NCBI GenBank assembly: GCA_035609245.1
Contig: CP141202.1
Span: 1,798,001-1,862,000, forward strand
Length of the DNA: 64,000 nt
Direction: 5' to 3'
Origin: Bacteroidales bacterium MB20-C3-3
Lineage (GTDB): Bacteria > Bacteroidota > Bacteroidia > Bacteroidales > UBA932
The stretch's first letter is position 1. Every line of letters begins with the position of its first letter. Shown here one piece after another: positions 55,156 through 61,934 of this stretch. The translations under genes and the position numbers were made by a program. The notes under the pieces were generated by a model. That model was not told the DNA's origin and did not search any database. It saw only the letters and a program-made list of their open reading frames with translations.

Positions 55156-55167
55156 TCTGTTAATTTA

Positions 55168-57237
55168 TTAATTTTTAAGCCATTTATCAAGCCATGAGTA
55201 GAATACCCTGTTCCATTGAATGCTGTTCTGTGGTTTTAGAATCCAGTGATTTTCACCAGGGAAGAGGAGTAATTCGGAAGGGACACCAAGTGCCTGAGCA
55301 GCATTAAATGCAGCCATTCCCTGATCTACAGGAACTCTGTAGTCCATTTCACCATGAGTAATGAGGATAGGCGTATCCCAGTTTTTCACAAGTTTGTGAG
55401 GTGAGCTTGCATAGTGCCTGTTGGCAACCGGGTTATTGTCCCATGGTGCACCACCGTTGTCCCAGTGCGGGAACCACATCTCTTCTGTGGTCATATACAT
55501 ATGCTCCTGATTGAAGATGCCGGCATGTGCAATAAATGCAGAAAACATACCTTTATGAATTCCGGCAAGGTAGAATACAGAATATCCACCGTAGCTAGCA
55601 CCCACAGCACCCACTTTACCCACAAATTTCTCCTTTTTCATCTCTTTAACTGAAGAGAAGTAATCTTGCATATTCAGGCCAGGATAGTCTCCTGAAATCT
55701 GATCTGTCCACTCCTGTCCAAAGGCGGTGGTTCCTCTTCTGTTTGGAAGGATAACTATATAGTCATTGGCAGCCATAAGCTGGAAGTTCCAGCGATATGA
55801 CCATCCCTGGCTAAGAGTTCCCTGTGGCCCTCCAAGGCAGAAGAGCAATGCAGGATAAACCTTTGTGGAGTCAAAACCCGGAGGATAGACAACCCACATA
55901 TGCATATCCTTATTATCAACAGTCTTAATCCATCTCTCCTCAACTCTTCCCATTGTTATCTGATCAAGGAGGTGCTTGTTCTCAAATGTAAGTTGAGAAA
56001 ATGTTCCATCAAGAGGGTTGATTGAAACAACTTCAACAGGCATTGACATGCTTTTGTATGTGCCCACAAGTTTATCCCCTGCAAGCTGTACACCATCAAA
56101 ATCAAACTGGTCCTGAACCACCTGCCTGATCTCCCTGTCTGCAAGATTTACAAGATATACACCTGTAAGAGCCTTTACACAAGATGTGAAATAGAGACCG
56201 GAGCCATCCGCCAGCCATGTAATTGACTCGGCATTATAAGGAAAATCTGTAGTTAGCTCAGTTTTTACCTTTGTCTCAATATCCATGATAAAGATTCTCT
56301 TTTTGTCTGCCTCAAACCCCGCTCTCTCCATTGATATCCAGGCAATAGTTTTACCATCAGGTGAGAAGAGCGGATCCGTGTCATAGCCCGGCATTCCATC
56401 AGTTATATTTTCGTGAGTCTTCTCAGCAATATTGTAAATATAAATATCTGTATTTGTAGAGAAAGCGTACTCTTTTCCGGTAAGTTTTCTGCTGGAGTAT
56501 GCAATTGAGAATCCATCAGGGCTCCAGTTCAGCTGGTCAATACCACCAAAAGGCAGTACAGGCAATTCATAAGGCTCATTCTCCAGTATATCTGTAATAT
56601 TGCTGAGCCCCTTGCCGTCAAAGTCAGCTATAAAAGTGTGGGGAATGGTTTCAACAAAATGATCCCAGTGTCTGTACATAAGATCTGAGTACATTCTTCC
56701 GTTTGCTTTGTCAAGATCCGGCCACAAATCCACAGCCTTTTTGTCAGCTTTAACATCGCTTACAAACATAATTTTACTCCCGTCAGGCGAAAAATCAAAT
56801 TCGTTTATCCCATTCTCGTAGTCGCTTACCTTTTTTGCACCAGTCCCGTCGGCTTTCATCATCCATAACTGTCCGCCTGAAAGGTATGCAATCTCGTTAC
56901 CGTTATTTATCCACCTTGCATTGTTCTCGCTGCCGGATGTGGTAGTAAGCTGCTTCTGATCAGAACCATCGGCGTTCATAACAAACAGTTCCCTGTTGTT
57001 TTTATTTTGAGGAATACTGGTATATGCTACCCCGTAAAGAATCTTTGAACCGTCCGGTGATACCTGAGGGTCTGATACCTTTCCCATACTATGCATCACT
57101 TCAGGAGTGAGTCTTCCCCCCTCAACTGTAATGTTGCTTTTTGTGATTAGCTCTTCCGGCTGCTTTCCGGAGTCTCCTCCGCAAGAGGCGGCAATTAAAG
57201 CAGTTGAAATTAACATAGTGAATAGTTTACTTTTCAT
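55168..57237 (-). CDS. S9 family dipeptidyl/acylaminoacyl-peptidase lipoprotein
   Basis: A lipoprotein signal (IAASCGGD, Cys19) precedes a PD40-type propeller (VSPDGSKILY, FSPDGSKIMF, FSPDGKTIAW repeats) and a catalytic domain with Ser in GASYGGYSVFYLA (about 550), acid in HGEMDYRVP and His in GENHWIL. It is 689 residues long and envelope-anchored. It lies 12 bp upstream of the second S9 gene, forming a two-gene peptide-degradation operon. Confidence 0.9.
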   Translation of the reverse strand: MKSKLFTMLISTALIAASCGGDSGKQPEELITKSNITVEGGRLTPEVMHSMGKVSDPQVSPDGSKILYGVAYTSIPQNKNNRELFVMNADGSDQKQLTTTSGSENNARWINNGNEIAYLSGGQLWMMKADGTGAKKVSDYENGINEFDFSPDGSKIMFVSDVKADKKAVDLWPDLDKANGRMYSDLMYRHWDHFVETIPHTFIADFDGKGLSNITDILENEPYELPVLPFGGIDQLNWSPDGFSIAYSSRKLTGKEYAFSTNTDIYIYNIAEKTHENITDGMPGYDTDPLFSPDGKTIAWISMERAGFEADKKRIFIMDIETKVKTELTTDFPYNAESITWLADGSGLYFTSCVKALTGVYLVNLADREIRQVVQDQFDFDGVQLAGDKLVGTYKSMSMPVEVVSINPLDGTFSQLTFENKHLLDQITMGRVEERWIKTVDNKDMHMWVVYPPGFDSTKVYPALLFCLGGPQGTLSQGWSYRWNFQLMAANDYIVILPNRRGTTAFGQEWTDQISGDYPGLNMQDYFSSVKEMKKEKFVGKVGAVGASYGGYSVFYLAGIHKGMFSAFIAHAGIFNQEHMYMTTEEMWFPHWDNGGAPWDNNPVANRHYASSPHKLVKNWDTPILITHGEMDYRVPVDQGMAAFNAAQALGVPSELLLFPGENHWILKPQNSIQWNRVFYSWLDKWLKN

Positions 57238-57328
57238 AGAATATTTTGAGTTATTATTTAATTCAGTTATATAAAACGTAAAAATAATTTATTTTTTTAA
57301 TAATTTAAGTAATAATAACGAATAGCCA

Positions 57329-59344
57329 TTATAGGTTCAGCGAAAGCCCGACTTTTATCCACCGGCCCGGCTGAGGCAAATTTCCAAGGTAGAGGTAATC
57401 TGTGCCAAAGAGATTTGTCGCCTCAACGGATACCCTCCATTTTGGCTCACTCCAGACGACTTTTACATCTGCCAGGGCAAAAGATTTATAAGGTACCTCG
57501 GAAGAGTTTGGCCCGAGCCATGTTCCCTCTCTCTTTTGAAAACTCAGGTCCCACCTTGCAGAGAGTTTCCCAAAAATTTTATGGTCTGCGAAAGCAGTTG
57601 CCTTATGCCTGAGAAAGTCAGTGGCATAGAGCGAAAGCAGTCCGTCAGTTTTCTTTGAAACATCCAGAAATGCATAAGTCACACCTGCACTGTTCAGGAA
57701 TGAGTTTGTCCAGCTTCTGGTTACTGACACTTCAATGCCAGCCGTAATAACATTGGTAATGTTACTGGCCTGCCACTGGTCAGATCCGCTTGTCCTTGTC
57801 CAGTCAATAATGCTGAACCCATATCTGTAAAATCCCGACAGAGAGGCTCTGAGCCCCGATTTTGCATACCTCAGACCAAGCTGTCCCGATACAGCCTCCT
57901 CGGGTTTGAGATCCATATTCCCTGTCTGGTTGGGACTCTTGTAGTAGAGGTCGGTAAATGTAGGCTTTCTGAAAGAGTTGTTTACCCATGCGTTCGCCTC
58001 AAGATATGGTGATATGCTGTATGCAGCACTTGCACCGCCATAGATGCGCATGTTCTCTGCTACAAGCACACCTGCCGTGAATCTCCACTGTTCCATCTGA
58101 AGAATATGTTTAGCATAGGCCGATGGTGTCTGCCTGCTTTTGCTTCGCGTATACTGAGTCCCCTCCGGAGAGTAGTGCCCGCTCTCCCCCTCAATGGGAT
58201 CGCCAAGCACAGTACTGTAAATGTTTTCAAACCTGTATCCGGCACCAACGAGTGTTGTACCTGCTTTGCCCCAGCGTCTTGCTGCCTGAATATCTGCTCC
58301 GGCAACATCGCTGCGGTGGTAGTTGTGCCCCTGATACCACGGAGCCGCTTCATATCTGAAGAGTTCAAACCTGTCAAAATGCCTTCTGTGGTATGCAATA
58401 GCCTTAATTTGCCAGTAGCCGCTCCTGTATATGTACTGAAGGGATGATAGCCAAAGACTTGTCTCTTCAAATTGCTCCGGATATGCTGCTGTATAAAAGC
58501 TGTTAGCTCCGAATGCCTTATGCTGATATCCTGCCTGAGCATAAATCTTGTGCTTATTGCCCTTTGTTGCAAGAACACTGGTAAACAGATTCAGAATATC
58601 AAAGTCTGTATTATCTGAATAACCATCTGAGCGGCTATATCCTCCTCCCGCCTGGGCAGACAGATTCCATTTACCGTTGTTTTTTGCATATTGGAGATTT
58701 GCATCACCCTTGAAGTATCCGAACGAACCTCCGGTGAGGGCAAGTGATATTCCCTTTTTTGCAGGATTTTTTGTGATTATATTGATTGCACCGGCATATG
58801 CCACTGAGCCCTCTGACCAGGCCCCGGGTCCGTGCAGGATTTCAATCCTCTCAATCTGAGAGATCTCAACAGGAATATTAAGAGAGTGGTGTCCGGTTTG
58901 CGGGTCGGTATAGTTGACCCCGTTAATCATGACCATTGTCTGGTCAAATGTTCCTCCAAGAATGTTCAGATCAGACTGAACCCCTTCGCCTCCCCGTGTA
59001 CGGAGGTCGGTTCCCTGGAGATATCGCAACAGATCGGGGAGATTGTTTACCGCAGCCCGCTCAATCTCTGCCTGCTGAATTACTGCGACAACTCTTACCA
59101 GAGGCTGGAAGGGCGTGGGTCGTTCTGTATTGATTATTAATTCTTCAAGTGCGCGGATAGTGTCGTTTCCGCTTTTCTGGTTGCTCTGAGCCAGCAAGGG
59201 CTGACCATTCATCACTAAAATTGAGTAGGCGACAGAGAGGACACCAATCTTAATCACCTTTCCCAGGGAAGCAAAAGCCGCCCAGGGAGTCCGTTTCCAT
59301 CTTTTAAAACAGATGGGTTTGGTTTTTCTTTTGTTGTTGTACAT
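57329..59344 (-). CDS. TonB-dependent receptor (BtuB/FepA-like, no CarboxypepD domain)
   Basis: From ATG 59344 the protein has 671 residues with an extended signal (basic KRWKRTPWAAF, then IKIGVLSVAYSIL). It continues to a plug (AVIQQAEIERAAVNNLPDLLRYLQ, LNILGGTFDQTMVMINGV) and a 22-strand-type barrel with YLKSPNQTGN-like segments (here YYKSPNQTGNMDLKPEE) and ends in GRWIKVGLSLNL. It lacks the CarboxypepD_reg domain of SusC-type receptors. The gene is noticeably more G+C-rich than the A+T-rich surroundings. No cobalamin riboswitch is seen upstream. Its ligand is unknown. Confidence 0.88.
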   Translation of the reverse strand: MYNNKRKTKPICFKRWKRTPWAAFASLGKVIKIGVLSVAYSILVMNGQPLLAQSNQKSGNDTIRALEELIINTERPTPFQPLVRVVAVIQQAEIERAAVNNLPDLLRYLQGTDLRTRGGEGVQSDLNILGGTFDQTMVMINGVNYTDPQTGHHSLNIPVEISQIERIEILHGPGAWSEGSVAYAGAINIITKNPAKKGISLALTGGSFGYFKGDANLQYAKNNGKWNLSAQAGGGYSRSDGYSDNTDFDILNLFTSVLATKGNKHKIYAQAGYQHKAFGANSFYTAAYPEQFEETSLWLSSLQYIYRSGYWQIKAIAYHRRHFDRFELFRYEAAPWYQGHNYHRSDVAGADIQAARRWGKAGTTLVGAGYRFENIYSTVLGDPIEGESGHYSPEGTQYTRSKSRQTPSAYAKHILQMEQWRFTAGVLVAENMRIYGGASAAYSISPYLEANAWVNNSFRKPTFTDLYYKSPNQTGNMDLKPEEAVSGQLGLRYAKSGLRASLSGFYRYGFSIIDWTRTSGSDQWQASNITNVITAGIEVSVTRSWTNSFLNSAGVTYAFLDVSKKTDGLLSLYATDFLRHKATAFADHKIFGKLSARWDLSFQKREGTWLGPNSSEVPYKSFALADVKVVWSEPKWRVSVEATNLFGTDYLYLGNLPQPGRWIKVGLSLNL

Positions 59345-59371
59345 AAATTTAGTTTTTCTGTTGCGAAGGCG

Positions 59372-59404
59372 CAAAAATAGAAACTAAAAGGATGAGAGCA
59401 CAAA
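59372..59404 (-). promoter_or_regulatory. -33/-7 promoter for the TonB receptor
   Basis: Minus-strand TTTG (59401-59404) and TATTTTTG (59372-59379) are separated by 21 bp, a good match to the Bacteroidetes pattern. The following leader contains an imperfect hairpin (TAGTTT/AAACTA region, 59351-59386). Confidence 0.6.
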
Positions 59405-59413
59405 TAAAAATTG

Positions 59414-59421
59414 TAAATTTG
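59414..59421 (+). promoter_or_regulatory. -7 box TAAATTTG before the M20 amidohydrolase gene
   Basis: Exact TAnnTTTG match, 29 nt before ATG 59451. Divergent from the TonB receptor promoter. Confidence 0.4.
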
Positions 59422-59450
59422 ATTAATTAACCAGCAATGTCAATACCAGA

Positions 59451-60554
59451 ATGGAATCCCTAAATCTCGCCCTTGTCAGGGCAGAACTTCACTTAACTCC
59501 GGAATATTCCCACAAGGAGAATCTTACCGCAGATACCATACTCAGATATATCAGGGCAACTGAACCTGATGAGCTCTACACCGGAATTGGAGGGCATGGT
59601 ATTGTGGCCGGCTACAGGGGTGTCTGGCCGGGAGACTCGCTTATGTTCAGGTGTGAGATGGATGCCGTTCCAACAGAACATGGTCCGAACCACCTCTGCG
59701 GACATGATGGCCATATGGCAATCCTCATTGGTGTGGCAAATGTTATTTCAAAGGCACGGGACTACCCGGGTAAGGTGTGGCTCTTTTTTCAGCCTGCAGA
59801 GGAGATAGGAGAGGGGGCTGCCCGTATGGTGGTGGATATCTCAAAGCACAGAATCAGCTTTGATTACTCCTTTGCCCTGCATAACAATCCAAGACACGAA
59901 CTAAACAAGGTTATAATGTACAGCGATGTTTATGCGGCCGCATCTGTGGGAATGGAACTGCTCTTCTCAGGCTCGCCTTCACATGCTGCCTTCCCCGAGC
60001 AGGCTGCCAACCCAACCTACGCAATCATTAACATTGTGGAGGAGATTAAGCGGATGAACTCAGACAAAAGGCTTTTTCATAATTTTGTTCTGGGAACCGT
60101 GGTAAACGTTCATATTGGTGAGGCAAACTACGGAGTGACTCCCGGTTCGGGAATTATCAGGGTTACACTCAGAGCCTATGACGAGAATGATCTTAACCTC
60201 TTCTGCCGCAAGATAGAGAGCTTTGCAGGCGAAAAGGCATCGGCCTCCGGTCTTAAGGTAGATATAACATATCATGACCGCTTCCCCTCTACAAGAAATA
60301 ATGTACTTGCATCCAACATGGTACTTGAGGCTGCTCAAAAACTGGGAATTCCTGTTGAATGGGCTCAGGCCCCATCAAGAGGTTCGGAAGATTTTGCTCA
60401 CTTTACATCTATCTCAAAAGCCTGTTTCTTTGATATTGGAAACGGCAAGGAGAGCGATGATATTCACCGCGAAGGTTACAGGTTCTCGGATGAAATACTG
60501 GAACCTGCAGTAAGATTATACAGTTCAATAATTTATAACAGACAATCAAAATGA
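59451..60554 (+). CDS. M20 family amidohydrolase
   Basis: The 367-residue enzyme belongs to the M20D branch (IAA-amino acid hydrolase, hippuricase-like). Metal and catalytic residues appear in CEMDAVPT, CGHDGHMA (Cys83, His85, His88), QPAEEIGEG (Glu117-118), ALHNNPRH, and EDFAHFTS. The dimerisation domain is in the middle (YGVTPGSGIIRVTLRAY). It has no signal peptide. The substrate may be an N-acyl amino acid. It overlaps the nitroreductase gene by ATGA. An out-of-frame ATG at 59437 gives only a short peptide. Confidence 0.9.
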   Translation: MESLNLALVRAELHLTPEYSHKENLTADTILRYIRATEPDELYTGIGGHGIVAGYRGVWPGDSLMFRCEMDAVPTEHGPNHLCGHDGHMAILIGVANVISKARDYPGKVWLFFQPAEEIGEGAARMVVDISKHRISFDYSFALHNNPRHELNKVIMYSDVYAAASVGMELLFSGSPSHAAFPEQAANPTYAIINIVEEIKRMNSDKRLFHNFVLGTVVNVHIGEANYGVTPGSGIIRVTLRAYDENDLNLFCRKIESFAGEKASASGLKVDITYHDRFPSTRNNVLASNMVLEAAQKLGIPVEWAQAPSRGSEDFAHFTSISKACFFDIGNGKESDDIHREGYRFSDEILEPAVRLYSSIIYNRQSK

Positions 60555-61120
60555 ATTTCAGGAGTTTGACAATTGCACTTCTTGCATTAATCTTAACTAC
60601 ATCAGTTATGGCACAGACAACACCCGCAATTGAAAATATATTTGCCCGCAAAAGCGTTAGGCAATATACAGAACAGAAGGTAGAGCAGGCTACACTTGAG
60701 CTGCTCATAAAGGCCGGAATGGCTGCGCCTACAGGTATGAACAAACAGCCGTGGGAGTTCATTATTGTAACAGACAGGGCAATGCTTGAAAAATTTGCGG
60801 CACTTCTTCCATATGCAAAGATGGCTGCAAAGGCTCCTGCCGCCATTGTTGTGGCAGGAAATCCAAAGGTTTCTGAATACTGGTATCTCGACTGTTCAGC
60901 TGCAACGCAAAATATTCTGCTTGCTGCCGAATCCCTGGGCCTGGGAGCAGTATGGACTGCCGCATACCCCTATGAAAAGAATATGAACATCATTAAGGAG
61001 GTTCTTTCAATTCCGGAACCATACCTTCCACTTTGCCTGATTCCTCTTGGATATCCAAAGAGCGAAACAAAGGCAAAGGATAAATGGAAACCAGAAAAGG
61101 TACATCAGAACGGCTGGTAA
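60551..61120 (+). CDS. exported nitroreductase family protein
   Basis: This 189-residue protein has an unmistakable signal peptide (LLALILTTSVMAQ) in front of a nitroreductase domain: FARKSVRQYTEQKV (FMN phosphate contact), MAAPTGMNKQPWEF, and LGLGAVWTAAYP with LCLIPLGYPK near the end. A flavin enzyme in the periplasm is unusual and would need the cofactor loaded after export, unless the N-terminus is not cleaved. Coupled by ATGA to the M20 amidohydrolase. Confidence 0.85.
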   Translation: MNFRSLTIALLALILTTSVMAQTTPAIENIFARKSVRQYTEQKVEQATLELLIKAGMAAPTGMNKQPWEFIIVTDRAMLEKFAALLPYAKMAAKAPAAIVVAGNPKVSEYWYLDCSAATQNILLAAESLGLGAVWTAAYPYEKNMNIIKEVLSIPEPYLPLCLIPLGYPKSETKAKDKWKPEKVHQNGW

Positions 61121-61121
61121 G

Positions 61122-61226
61122 ATGAGAAAAACCCTCTCTCTGATAATCTTTGTCTTAGTCGCATCCACTCTTAAAGGTCAGATATACTCAGGCAGAGTTA
61201 CCGACAAAGAGGGGCGGGCGATTCCT
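61122..61226 (+). pseudogene. 5' remnant of a DUF5686-type gene
   Basis: The first 35 codons encode a signal peptide and the opening of a CarboxypepD_reg-like domain (IYSGRVTDKEGRAIP), closely similar to the start of the intact gene at 61931 (IFSGRVTDRRGEGIP). After that the reading frame runs into amidohydrolase sequence in the wrong frame and stops at 61313. It is a deletion joint, not an intact gene. Confidence 0.8.
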
Positions 61227-61934
61227 TTATATTCAGATGTGAAATGGACGCTGTGCCAACAGAGTCAGGTCCTGTTCATTTATGCGGACACGACGGACAC
61301 ATGGCTGTGCTGATCGGCCTGGCAGAGGAGGTGGGAGAGGGAGCATCACTAATGGTAGCTGAACTCTCACGCCTGAGAGTGAATTTTGACTATGCATTTG
61401 CTCTTCATAACAAACCAAATAAAGAGCTTAATAAAATTCTGATGTACAAAAATGTCTATGCTGCATATCAGAGATTTTGCACTGGGCACTGTTATAAATG
61501 TGCATATTGGTGATGCAAATTATGGCTTTACACCGGGAACAGGAGCAATCAGAGCTACTTTAAGGGCATACGACGAGATGGATCTCAATCTTTTCTGTAG
61601 AAGAATTGAAACATTTGCGAGGGAAAAATCAGCAAAAGCTATGTTAAATGTTGAGATTACTTATCATGATAGATTTCCTGCTACAACTAACAATGCTTTT
61701 GCCTGCAGTATGGTGGAGGAGAATGCAAAAAAACTGGGTATGAATTTTGAATACTCAAAATCTCCGGAAAGAGGATCTGAGGACTTTGCCCATTTTGCCA
61801 GTATATCTAAAGCTTGCTTTTTTGATATTGGCAATGGATTTGACGGAGACGATATTCACAGGGAGGGTTACAAGTTTAATGATTCAATACTTGAAAGTGC
61901 ACTTAGATTATACTACACAATAATATTCAAATGA
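61227..61934 (+). pseudogene. degraded second copy of the M20 amidohydrolase
   Basis: Reading across frames the sequence matches the intact M20 gene from about its residue 66 (FRCEMDAVPTESGP, LCGHDGHMAVLIGLA), but 20 residues between GVA and EEIGEGA are deleted in frame. Later about 50 residues are lost with a frameshift at VYAA, after which the last open segment (from 61452) resumes as DFALGTVINVHIGDANYGF and goes to YYTIIFK. The N-terminal third is missing. The last codon overlaps the DUF5686 start by ATGA, so the original operon order is preserved. Confidence 0.85.

Noticed and set aside
58060-58578. 172-residue minus-strand frame inside the TonB receptor
   Set aside because: Antiphase shadow of the receptor; composition shows no independent protein features.
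59345-59450. Cobalamin riboswitch or similar element between the TonB receptor and M20 gene
   Set aside because: No B12-box sequence or extended structured leader; only promoter boxes and a small imperfect hairpin.
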